A stretch of DNA of 41,924 nucleotides from Acidobacteriota bacterium (GTDB lineage Bacteria > Acidobacteriota > Thermoanaerobaculia > Multivoradales > JAHZIX01): the NCBI GenBank assembly GCA_034211275.1, contig JAXHTF010000039.1, positions 1-41,924 of the forward strand, read 5' to 3'. A program made the position numbers and the translations under genes. Under the pieces are notes generated by a model. The model made no database searches and was not told the DNA's origin. It saw only the letters and a program-made list of their open reading frames with translations. Shown piece by piece: positions 32,495 through 40,364 of the stretch (position 1 is the first letter of the stretch; the number at the start of each line of letters is the position of its first letter).

Positions 32495-35400
32495 TCAGGC
32501 CTCGGTGTCGGGTTCGCTCTCGGCCCGGCGAGCCTCGCCCCGGTGAGCGCCCGCCCGGCGGATGGAGCGGGCCAGACGGTTCTGCTCCCACAGCTCTTCC
32601 CGGGCCTCTTCGTCGAGCCGCTGGCTGACGGTCTCCAGGAGCTCCAGGGCCTGCTCCAGATGGTTCCCCGGCACCCGTGCCCGATGCAGCAAGAGGTGAG
32701 CCTCTGCCCGCACCAGGATCGGAGCGCGGTCGGTGATCTCGGTCTGTTGGGGCGAGCCGCCCAGGAGCAGGTCGAGATAGATCTGGGGAAGCGGGCCCAG
32801 GCGCTCCAGGCGGAAGTCGCGGCTCAGCTGGGCTGCCTCTTCCAGCATGGTCTGGGCGCGCAGCGAGTCGCGTTGCTCGTAGAGCAGCCGGCCGAGGGCG
32901 AAGGAGGTTTGGGCCAGCGTGCGGGTGTTGCCCAAGTTGTGCTGGAGCTCCAACGCCTGCTCGAAGCAGCTCTCCGCCGGCACCGGATCGTGTCGAGCCC
33001 GATGAAGCTCCCCCAGCCCCAGCAGGGCCAGGCTCTCCAGGTGGCTCATGCCGCGCCCGCGGCAGCTCTTGAGACAGGCTCGAAGATGCTGCTCGGCGAG
33101 CTCCAGGCGGCCGCAGTCGAGGTGTAGCAACGCCAGTCCGTAGAGCCCTCGCAGTGCGCCGCGGCTGAAGCCGATGGCTCGGGCGACGCGGATACTGTGC
33201 TCGAATTGTTGTTGGGCTTCGGTGACGATGCCCAGAGCGTGCAGCGCGGACCCCACCAGGGTCGCGGTACGCGCCTCGTCCCGTCGATCCTCGATCTGCT
33301 GGAAGATCTCCGCCGCCGCCTCCAGATGTTTGAGAGCCTGGTCATAGGCTCCCCGGCCGAGGTGAGCGTGGCCGAGGGTGAAGCGCGCACGACCCTCCGC
33401 CTGGGGCATGGACAGCTGGTCGGCCAGCCGCAGCAGCTCTTCCCCCGTCACCAGGGCTGCGGAGAGGTCCCCCATCTCCACCAAGACCGTGCCCAAGGCG
33501 GCGAGAATCTCCGTCGCCAGCTCGTCGCCTCGCCGGTCCTTCGGGGTCTCTCCCTGGATTCGCTGCCGAGCCCGCTCGAGAACTTCGCGGGCGCTGGTGT
33601 AATCCTCCTGGGCGGCGCGGTAACGAGCCAGAGCGAGCTCGGCGGACGCGAGTCGTAGCGGATCCGCCAGAGCGCGGGCGGTGGCCACCGCATCCTCGGC
33701 GGCGGCCCGCTGTTCCTGCCGCTGACCCCGCATCTCCAAACACTCCAACTGACGCAGTCGGATGTCGCAGCGCAGGACCAGGTCCGGTCCGTCGAGGACC
33801 TTCAGGGCCTCTTCGGCAAGCTCCAGCAGAGCGTCGTTCTGATATCGCACGGAGAGATGATGGAGGGCCGGCAGCACTGTGCGCAGCGCCCGGCGCGGGG
33901 CTCCGCCGCGCAGATAGTGATGGCTCAGGAAGAAGGCATCTTTGCCGGCCAGCTGTTCCAGCCTCTCGGCGTCCAGCTCTGCGCTCTCCGGTTCTTCTAC
34001 ATCCGAGGCTTCTCTGTCCGAGGCTTCTCCATCCGGCGGATCGCTGTGCGGTCTCTGGGCTGCCCGCACCTGGCTCGATGGCTCCTGGCCGACCTCCTGA
34101 AGCTTCTCCTCGTAGGCCTCTGCCAGCCGCCGGTGCAGCTCTTGCCGGCGCCGGGGGGATAGGCCGTTGTAGACCACGTCCTGCAGATGGTGGTGATCGA
34201 AGATGAACTCCGGTCCCGATGAGTGGATCACTCCGCTGTGAGCCTCCAAGGCGGCGAGACGGGCCAGAACCTCGAGCCGCTTGACCCCCAGCACCCGAGC
34301 GCAGAGGTCCGGATCGAAGGAGAAGCCCTGGACCGCGCCGGCATTCAACAGCTCCTGATCCTGACCGTCGATCTCCTCCAGACGGGTGAGCAGCAGCTCG
34401 CGCACCGAGCTGGGGATGGTGATCCGGCTGGGGTCGATGGCGAAGTCGCCCTCTGCACTGTCGTCGCTCTGTTCCCGCAGCTCCCGCACCATCTCGATGA
34501 TGAAGAAGGGGTTGCCGTCGGAACGGGAGGCGAGCTCTCGGCCGATGGTCTCGGCGGCGGCCTCCGAGTCGAGCAATCCCCGGAGCATCTCTTGCACCTG
34601 GCGTCGGGATAGCCTCCGCAGCGGTAGATGGTGCACGTGATCGAGACGTTGGAGCGAGCCCAGCTCCTCCTCCACTTCTCCCGGCTGCACGGTGCCGATG
34701 AGCAACATGGGTAGCTCGGCGGCCTGATGGGCCAAGGTGGCGAAGAGGGTCAGTCCTTCGGCGCTGCCGTGGTGTAGATCGTCGACGACCCAGATCAAGG
34801 TGCGGTCCGCCGCCAGCACGCTGGTCAGGTAGATGAAGACCGCCTGCACCGCATCGCTGTTGAGGGGGGTGGCGCCGGGGGGCAGGTTGGCGCCGGTGAG
34901 CAAGGCCACGAACCCCGGCACCATGCGCGGCGTCGCCGCCAGGAGGGGGGTGAGCTTGCGTTCCAGGTTGTGATCGCCGAAATGGTCCAGCACCGCGCGA
35001 CTCATGGGGCCCGGGGCGGCGCCCAAAGTGCCCGGTGCTCCGGAGCCGTAGAGCAGGTGGAAGCTGTCGTCCTTGGCCACAATCTGGCGCACCAGCTCGT
35101 CCACCAGGCGTGTTTTGCCCACGCCCGCCTCGCCCTCGATCACCAACACCTGGCCGCGTCCGGCCCGGGCCTCGCGATAGAGGGCTCGCAGGGTCTGCAT
35201 TTCTCGAAAGCGGCCGATGAATGCGGTTTCACGACTCAAACGGGCCTGGCGCAGGGCGCGCTCCGGCCGATCCAGCGTCAAGTCCTGTTGCTGCCGGCCC
35301 CACCACGTGGAGGCTTCGCCCTGCTCGAGCACCGTGATGACGTCGAAGGCGGAGGCCATGCGGTCCTCCGGGTGCTTGGCCATCAGGCAGGCGATGAGCT

Positions 35401-36175
35401 CTTCGAGCCAGGGGCTAATCTGTGGATTCAGGTCTCCGGCCTTGGGCGGCGTGTGGTTGAGCTGCCGCTGCATGGTTTCCTGGGCGCTGTCGGACTCGAA
35501 GGGATGGATCGACGTGGCGGCCTCGTAGAGCAGGATGCCGACGGAGTACAGATCCGCCGCCGGCCCGACCTCTTCCCCCCGCACTTGCTCCGGCGAGGCG
35601 TAGAGCAGGGTACCGACGAAGTACCCTTCCCGGGTCAGCCGCGGGCTGTTCTCGATCAGGAACGCCACCCCCAGATCCATCAGCTTGACCTGATAGTCGG
35701 GGGTGATGAGGATGTTGCCCGGTTTGAGGTCCCGGTGCGCGGCGCCGACCTCGTGAATCGCTTGCAGGCCCTCGGCGATCTGGTGCGCCATGTCCACCAA
35801 CAAGGCCTCGGTGAACGGCCCCAGCTCGCGCATCAGCTCGCGGAGAGTGCGTCCTTCGACGTACTCCATCACCAGATAGTGGAATTGCCCGTCTTCGCTG
35901 CGGTCGATGTCGTAGGTGCGAACCACCGACGGGTGATTCAGCTGCCGCCCCAGCTCCGCTTCCCGGAGGAAGCGTCGCAGAACGGTCTTCGATTCCAGGC
36001 AGTGGGGATCCAGAACCTTGACCGCTACCCGCGTACCCTTGGGGCCGTACGGGCGATCCTCTTCCAGCTCCGCGAGGTACACCGTGCCCGCACCTCCGGA
36101 CCCCAACGGCCAGAGCAGCCGGCAAGGGCCGAGGGGGTTCGGTACTCGCTCCGAGCCTTCCATCTCAACGGTCAT
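32495..36175 (-). CDS. Ser/Thr protein kinase fused to AAA/NTPase and TPR domains
   Basis: This 1226-residue cytoplasmic protein begins with a Hanks-type kinase domain (about 16-285): LGSGGAGTVYLAE, VAVKVLD, HRDLKPGN, with DLG in place of DFG (LMDLGVAF), and SPEQV. A signal-transduction NTPase of the AAA/STAND type follows at about 310-650, with Walker A IEGEAGVGKTRLV and LIWVVDDLHH as Walker B. The remainder (about 700-1190) is TPR-like repeats, e.g. EGRARFTLGHAHLGRGAYDQALKHLE. This layout is known from large bacterial PknK-like kinases, where ligand or protein binding by the TPR/NTPase part controls the kinase. No membrane segment was seen. The start is ambiguous between 36175 and 36163. 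The next gene (VWA) is 83 nt away. Confidence 0.9.
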   Translation of the reverse strand: MTVEMEGSERVPNPLGPCRLLWPLGSGGAGTVYLAELEEDRPYGPKGTRVAVKVLDPHCLESKTVLRRFLREAELGRQLNHPSVVRTYDIDRSEDGQFHYLVMEYVEGRTLRELMRELGPFTEALLVDMAHQIAEGLQAIHEVGAAHRDLKPGNILITPDYQVKLMDLGVAFLIENSPRLTREGYFVGTLLYASPEQVRGEEVGPAADLYSVGILLYEAATSIHPFESDSAQETMQRQLNHTPPKAGDLNPQISPWLEELIACLMAKHPEDRMASAFDVITVLEQGEASTWWGRQQQDLTLDRPERALRQARLSRETAFIGRFREMQTLRALYREARAGRGQVLVIEGEAGVGKTRLVDELVRQIVAKDDSFHLLYGSGAPGTLGAAPGPMSRAVLDHFGDHNLERKLTPLLAATPRMVPGFVALLTGANLPPGATPLNSDAVQAVFIYLTSVLAADRTLIWVVDDLHHGSAEGLTLFATLAHQAAELPMLLIGTVQPGEVEEELGSLQRLDHVHHLPLRRLSRRQVQEMLRGLLDSEAAAETIGRELASRSDGNPFFIIEMVRELREQSDDSAEGDFAIDPSRITIPSSVRELLLTRLEEIDGQDQELLNAGAVQGFSFDPDLCARVLGVKRLEVLARLAALEAHSGVIHSSGPEFIFDHHHLQDVVYNGLSPRRRQELHRRLAEAYEEKLQEVGQEPSSQVRAAQRPHSDPPDGEASDREASDVEEPESAELDAERLEQLAGKDAFFLSHHYLRGGAPRRALRTVLPALHHLSVRYQNDALLELAEEALKVLDGPDLVLRCDIRLRQLECLEMRGQRQEQRAAAEDAVATARALADPLRLASAELALARYRAAQEDYTSAREVLERARQRIQGETPKDRRGDELATEILAALGTVLVEMGDLSAALVTGEELLRLADQLSMPQAEGRARFTLGHAHLGRGAYDQALKHLEAAAEIFQQIEDRRDEARTATLVGSALHALGIVTEAQQQFEHSIRVARAIGFSRGALRGLYGLALLHLDCGRLELAEQHLRACLKSCRGRGMSHLESLALLGLGELHRARHDPVPAESCFEQALELQHNLGNTRTLAQTSFALGRLLYEQRDSLRAQTMLEEAAQLSRDFRLERLGPLPQIYLDLLLGGSPQQTEITDRAPILVRAEAHLLLHRARVPGNHLEQALELLETVSQRLDEEAREELWEQNRLARSIRRAGAHRGEARRAESEPDTEA

Positions 36176-36325
36176 GGATTGAATTTCGGCCGGCGTGCCG
36201 CGGAAGGGCCCTTCGGTGCGACGGCGAATGCTCGGGGATTCGAAGAGCGGTGGGGAGGGCGGTGAAACCCCGAGCCGGTCCTGCCGGGATCGTCGACTGC
36301 AGGGATGCTACCACGCGGCCCAGGG

Positions 36326-37837
36326 CTATTCGGTGCGTTCCGGGCTCGGCGTCGGCTCTTGTAGCACCGGTTCCTGAGCCAGGTAGATGAGCTGGGTGTT
36401 GGAGTCCACGGTCAGCTGGTCCGAGGGGTTGAGCTGCTCCTGACCGCTGTGGCTGTCGCGCACTCCGATGAGCAGAACGCCGAAGCGGTCCTTGAGCTCT
36501 CGGCTCAGCTCGCCGAAGGTGGTGGGGGTGGAGCAATCTTCGGGCAGGTCGCCGACAAAGATGCTGTGGGCTCCCACCAGGGCCACCCGGCCCAGGATGG
36601 CGGCGGTGCCGGGCATGGTCACCGCGTGGGTGAGCAGAGAGAAGCCCAGGCGGTTGCTCTCGATGACCTCGTCGGCGCCGGCGGTGCGGGCGTGCTCCAC
36701 ATTCTCGGCGTCGAGAACCTCCGCCACCATGTAGAGCGGCCTCGTGCGCTGCTGGTTGAGGGGCTGGCGCCGCAGGTAGGAGCGAATGGTGAAGGCGGTG
36801 AGGATGGTCGACGCGTCGGCCTGCTGCGGTGCCAGGCTGCGGCGGCCCACCAAGATCACCGCCGCCGCGTGGGTCAGGCGAACCTTGTCCAGCTCGCTCT
36901 CCTTGGTCGGGTCGCCGGAGACCCAGATGAAGCTCGGTGGCACATCCTCCGGACGGTCCCCGGGGGCAAAGATCATCACCGGGTTCTCCTCCGGATCGAT
37001 CTCCGCCTGCACCGAGTCCAGGAGCAGCCGCGCTCCAGGGTCGTAGCCGCAGATCACCACGTGGTCGATGTAGCCACCCATACGGAATTGCTCCTCGCGA
37101 ATATTCATCACCGTGTTCACCAGCGTCCGGCCGACGATGCCGGCGAAGAGGGCCAGGATGAACATACCGGTGACCATCAGCGCACCGCCTACCACCCGGC
37201 CCAGGGCCGAGCTGGGGCTGATGTCGCCGAAGCCGACGGTGGTCAGGGTGACCAGAGCCCACCAGATCCCGTCGGCGATGCTGTTGATGTTGTCGTTGCT
37301 GCGCCCCTCGATGAGAAAGATGCTGACGCCCCCCAAGGTCACGGAAGAACCCAGGATGGTGAGGGCGAAGCTGTAGAGCAGGGCGTTGTCGCGGAAGGCC
37401 CGGGCCAGGGATTGGAACGGGTTGTGGTAGCGGAAAAGGTGTGCTGTGCGCACCAGCCGCAGCAGTCGCAGGGCCCGTAGGCCGCGCAAGGCCGGAATCA
37501 CCGCCAGCACGGTGACGACGTCGATGAGAATCAGCGGTTGTAGGCAAAAACGCAGCCGATCCACCACGTGGGAGCGCAGCCGCTGCCAGCGGTTGAGCTG
37601 AAAAAGGTCCAGGCTGGGAGGGCGATAGGAGAGCACCCGCAGAGTGAGCTCGGCGGCGAAAAGCCAAAGCACCGCCGTGTCGAGGAGGCGCACCTCCCGG
37701 CCCCAGCCCGAGGCTTCCAGCAGGAGCAGCAGCACCGAGAAGCCAATGAGCCCCCAAACCACCCCCTGCACCCACCGGTACACGGCGGTGTGGGGGCGGT
37801 GGAAAGCGTCGTGGACCAGGTCGAAGAGTCTGCGCAT
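36326..37837 (-). CDS. Voltage-gated-type potassium channel with RCK/TrkA-N domain
   Basis: This 503-residue membrane protein has six helices in the first 245 residues. An Arg-rich S4-like segment (ALRGLRALRLLRLVRTAHLF, about 116-135) precedes the pore loop with selectivity filter TTVGFGD (199-205), which fits K+. The cytoplasmic remainder contains RCK/TrkA-N domains: VVICGYDPGARLLLD, VSGDPTKESELDKVRLTHAAAVIL, NVEHARTAGADEVIESNRLG and a TrkA-C-like end (LNPSDQLTVDSNTQLIYLA). RCK domains gate channels by nucleotide or ion binding. It lies between the SDR and kinase genes on the minus strand with 89- and 150-nt gaps. Confidence 0.92.
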   Translation of the reverse strand: MRRLFDLVHDAFHRPHTAVYRWVQGVVWGLIGFSVLLLLLEASGWGREVRLLDTAVLWLFAAELTLRVLSYRPPSLDLFQLNRWQRLRSHVVDRLRFCLQPLILIDVVTVLAVIPALRGLRALRLLRLVRTAHLFRYHNPFQSLARAFRDNALLYSFALTILGSSVTLGGVSIFLIEGRSNDNINSIADGIWWALVTLTTVGFGDISPSSALGRVVGGALMVTGMFILALFAGIVGRTLVNTVMNIREEQFRMGGYIDHVVICGYDPGARLLLDSVQAEIDPEENPVMIFAPGDRPEDVPPSFIWVSGDPTKESELDKVRLTHAAAVILVGRRSLAPQQADASTILTAFTIRSYLRRQPLNQQRTRPLYMVAEVLDAENVEHARTAGADEVIESNRLGFSLLTHAVTMPGTAAILGRVALVGAHSIFVGDLPEDCSTPTTFGELSRELKDRFGVLLIGVRDSHSGQEQLNPSDQLTVDSNTQLIYLAQEPVLQEPTPSPERTE

Positions 37838-37926
37838 CGAATCCGCCGTCGAGTCGAACGGCTATTGAGTCATGCACTGCGCTTCCCGGCCGGGACGACG
37901 GGCCCCGGCAGGGAAGCCAGCGTCAC

Positions 37927-38694
37927 CTAGCGAGGCGCCATGCGTAGCGCGCCGTCGAGGCGGATGACCTCACCGTTGAGCATCGGGTTGCGCACGATGT
38001 GCTCCACCAGTGCACCGTACTCCGCCGGCTGACCCAGGCGGGACGGGAAGGGGATCTGCTCGCCGAGGGATTGGCGGGCGGCCTCCGGCAGGCCCGCCAG
38101 CAGCGGGGTGTCGAAGAGCCCCGGCGCGATGGTCACCACGCGAATGCCGTGGCGCGCCAGCTCCCGAGCCGCCGGGAGTGTCAGGCCGATGACCCCGGCC
38201 TTGGAGGACGCATACGCCACCTGGCCGATCTGCCCTTCGTATCCGGCGATGGAAGCGGTGTTGACGATCACTCCCCGCTCACCCTCGTCGTTGGGCTCGT
38301 TCTGCGCCAGTGCCTCGGCGGCCAGCCGCATGACATTGAATGTGCCGATGAGGTTGATGCGGATCACCTTCTCGTATTGCTCCAGCGGCAGCGGTCCGTT
38401 CTTGCCCAGCACCTTTCCGGGATCGCCAACCCCGGCACAGCTCACCGCACCGTGGATGCCGCCGAAGGCTTCCTGGGCTACCCCGATGGCGGCCCGCACC
38501 GCCGCCTCGTCGGTGACGTCGGTCTTGGCGAACTGCGCCGCCTCCCCCAGATCCGCCGCCACCGCCTCGCCGGCTTCAGCGTTGACGTCGAGCAACACCA
38601 CCTTCCCCCCTTCCGCCACCAACCGCCGCGCCGTCGCCTCCCCCAATCCCGATCCACCCCCGGTAACCAAGAACGCCTGACCCTGAATCTCCAT
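37927..38694 (-). CDS. Short-chain dehydrogenase, 3-hydroxyacyl-CoA dehydrogenase type 2-like
   Basis: This 255-residue classical SDR has NAD-binding TGGGSGLG, Asp in [10 protein letters not shown] (favouring NAD+), active-site Ser in [14 protein letters not shown], and YASSK with catalytic Tyr and Lys. The segment [26 protein letters not shown] and the ending [15 protein letters not shown] are characteristic of 17beta-HSD10/type-2 3-hydroxyacyl-CoA dehydrogenases, which oxidise (S)-3-hydroxyacyl-CoA. GAGGAGG upstream of the ATG supports the start. It may add to the FadJ pathway, although it lies 32 kb away. Confidence 0.9.
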   Translation of the reverse strand: MEIQGQAFLVTGGGSGLGEATARRLVAEGGKVVLLDVNAEAGEAVAADLGEAAQFAKTDVTDEAAVRAAIGVAQEAFGGIHGAVSCAGVGDPGKVLGKNGPLPLEQYEKVIRINLIGTFNVMRLAAEALAQNEPNDEGERGVIVNTASIAGYEGQIGQVAYASSKAGVIGLTLPAARELARHGIRVVTIAPGLFDTPLLAGLPEAARQSLGEQIPFPSRLGQPAEYGALVEHIVRNPMLNGEVIRLDGALRMAPR

Positions 38695-39004
38695 CTCGTC
38701 CCATCCTCCTCAAAGCCCCGACCCTGGTGTGGGCGGGGAAGTGTTCGTCGTGCCTAGCCTGCTGATGCTAGCAGGGGTGGAGTTCAGAGAGGTGTCGACT
38801 GTCGTTGCCCGTAGGGGTGCCGAGGCCGTTTAGCTTTGATGCCCGAAGAGCCTCAGCGTGTCGTAGGTCTAGTTCCAGATGGGACTGAGTCGCTCTGCTG
38901 AGAAGCCGGCTGACCCTACCCACACTAAGTTGAGGAGAGTCTTTATTGGGTCCAATTCTCTCACCAGCGGGAGTGCTTACGTGACGCTGGGGAGGATCTG
39001 CGCG
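38695..39004. other. Gap of 310 bp, probable gene scrap with an Rhs-like word
   Basis: No intact gene is seen. On the minus strand 38830-38768 reads NGLGTPTGND... to a stop. Its first 16 bases (38815-38830) are identical to the Rhs core at 41156-41171, which codes NGLGTLTGK in the same frame. It may be a relic of an earlier Rhs end, but the match is short. Confidence 0.25.
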
Positions 39005-39517
39005 TCATCTTCCTTTTCGTGGCTCCTCCCGAAGAAGGCTACCTGCTCCAACTGTCAAAATACTCTTTTCAGTGTGGATGCTGTAGTTGTCGACATCGTC
39101 TTCCAGATTGGTCTCGACCGCAAAAGCCTCGAAGCGAAGGCCCTCCTCAAAATCAATCAGCAGATCATATCCAGGAGCAAGAGCCTTCGCGTCGGCTACT
39201 CGGCACCCGATTAGTTTGCCTAAAGACTTTAGCATTGCCATGCCTTGGCGATTGTCATTGGCGGAGCCACCCAGAACCTGCGTCCGAGAGTCAACTCTCC
39301 ACGCGCACTCCACAAGAATAGAGATCTCACCCTCGAAAGTTCTCTGGTCTTCAGTAAGAGAGGGATTACGAAGCGGTCGCGCACGTCTTATCTTTCTCCC
39401 AAAGTCCAAAGCTACGACTGAGCCTGTTCCCGAGCCAGCCACATAACTCCAGCAGGTGAGCCCCTTCAATTTATCGATTATTGCTTCGAGTTTCCTGCGA
39501 CAGCCATCTTGATTCAT
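39005..39517 (-). CDS. Putative immunity protein of the orphan toxin tip
   Basis: This 170-residue soluble protein (MNQDGCRRKLEAIIDKLKG) contains SYVAGSGTGSVVALDFGRKI, ILVECAWRVDS and a final acidic segment ETNLEDDVDNYSIHT. Its appearance resembles small proteins commonly found next to Rhs and other polymorphic toxins, but I cannot assign a Pfam family with confidence. CAGGGAG precedes the ATG at 39517, which overlaps the upstream stop as TAATG. That coupling to an orphan toxin-tip fragment, and its place behind an Rhs gene, are the main reasons to call it an immunity protein. GC is lower than in housekeeping genes of the window. Confidence 0.55.
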   Translation of the reverse strand: MNQDGCRRKLEAIIDKLKGLTCWSYVAGSGTGSVVALDFGRKIRRARPLRNPSLTEDQRTFEGEISILVECAWRVDSRTQVLGGSANDNRQGMAMLKSLGKLIGCRVADAKALAPGYDLLIDFEEGLRFEAFAVETNLEDDVDNYSIHTEKSILTVGAGSLLREEPRKGR

Positions 39518-39708
39518 TACAACTCCCTGGACTGAGGAAATAGTTCCTTCGCCAGTTCTTTGAGCTCTTGGTAAGAGAGGTCTGAGCCGCTGATCTCGCG
39601 ACTTAACTCCTGCCGCTGATCTACGCCTACCAGCCCATGGCAAAAATCGGCCCGCGCAGCGAGCGGCACTTTTTGCCGCATCCTCGTCCGAAAATCTCGC
39701 CAATAGCC
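39517..39708 (-). pseudogene. Orphan toxin-tip fragment (63 codons)
   Basis: From 39708 an open frame reads ...DQRQELSREISGSDLSYQELKELAKELFPQSREL and stops at a TAA that shares its last A with the ATG of the next gene (TAATG). The well-formed amphipathic helices and the coupling suggest the 3' end of a displaced Rhs/polymorphic toxin C-terminus. The same frame continues upstream after TGA (39711-39709) with QALQELGASEREQFSVESRFKNLRR, back to another stop near 39790, so the frame is broken. No start or Rhs core precedes it. The family is not recognised. Confidence 0.45.
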
Positions 39709-39929
39709 TCATCGCCTGAGGTTTTTAAACCTTGATTCGACGGAGAACTGCTCCCTCTCGCTGGCACCCAGCTCTTGCAAGGCCTGCTAGACCTTCAAGT
39801 TCCCAACGAAGGCGCCGAACCTATCGAACCCTTTTCGAGACGCTCTAAATATTCGGATCACCCACATTAGGAAGTCTTGCAAACGCGCCAGTCGTGGTTC
39901 TCGAAAGGAGAGGGGTTCGCGTGATTTGA

Positions 39930-40349
39930 TCATTCGGAGTAGTCGAAGATGTCGAGGCTGTACGTAATTCCGAAATAGGCCAGTCGACGCAGAGTCTCGG
40001 GCCCCAGAATGTAAAGCGGCCGATCTTCCTGAATGATCACGCTTGTGGAGAATCCGGCGCTCCACCTGGTTCTCTTCAATAAATCAATGATCGCTTTTCT
40101 TTTCGGCCATAAGTGATCCATGAGTTGACTGAGCCCCTCATCGATCTCCCAGCTGGGCTGTTTGTCTAGCGCTATAGTCCACACTGAGGTTACCAGGCGA
40201 ACTTTGCTACTTGGCCTGAGACGTTCTCCTTTTCGGCCAGCCTCAGTTGGCTCTAGGCCGATCTCGCAGGTGCAATGATCGGGGTCCAAGTCCGGATCTT
40301 CAATCGTAAAGCTTGTGGAAATAAGAGGTGAAGAGTCTTCTTGAAGCAC
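39930..40349 (-). CDS. DUF4279-like putative immunity protein
   Basis: This 139-residue protein fits DUF4279 as I know it: STSFTIEDPDLDPDHCTCEIGLEPTEA at the start, a central VWTIAL strand, a helix around LSQLMDHLWPKRKAIIDLLK, and an end LRRLAYFGITYSLDIFDYSE. DUF4279 proteins are often found directly behind toxin genes of polymorphic toxin systems. The start is a GTG with GAGGAG upstream, 15 nt after the Rhs stop, so it is co-expressed with that toxin. Local GC is low (26 of 60 bases at 40081-40140). The immunity role is inferred from position. Confidence 0.7.
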   Translation of the reverse strand: MLQEDSSPLISTSFTIEDPDLDPDHCTCEIGLEPTEAGRKGERLRPSSKVRLVTSVWTIALDKQPSWEIDEGLSQLMDHLWPKRKAIIDLLKRTRWSAGFSTSVIIQEDRPLYILGPETLRRLAYFGITYSLDIFDYSE

Positions 40350-40364
40350 CGTATCTCCTCAGGA

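Noticed and set aside
39787-40065. A 92-codon minus-strand frame overlapping the DUF4279 gene
   Set aside because: Most of it is out-of-frame reading of the DUF4279 gene. Only its last part precedes the orphan toxin fragment, and no ribosome site was seen.
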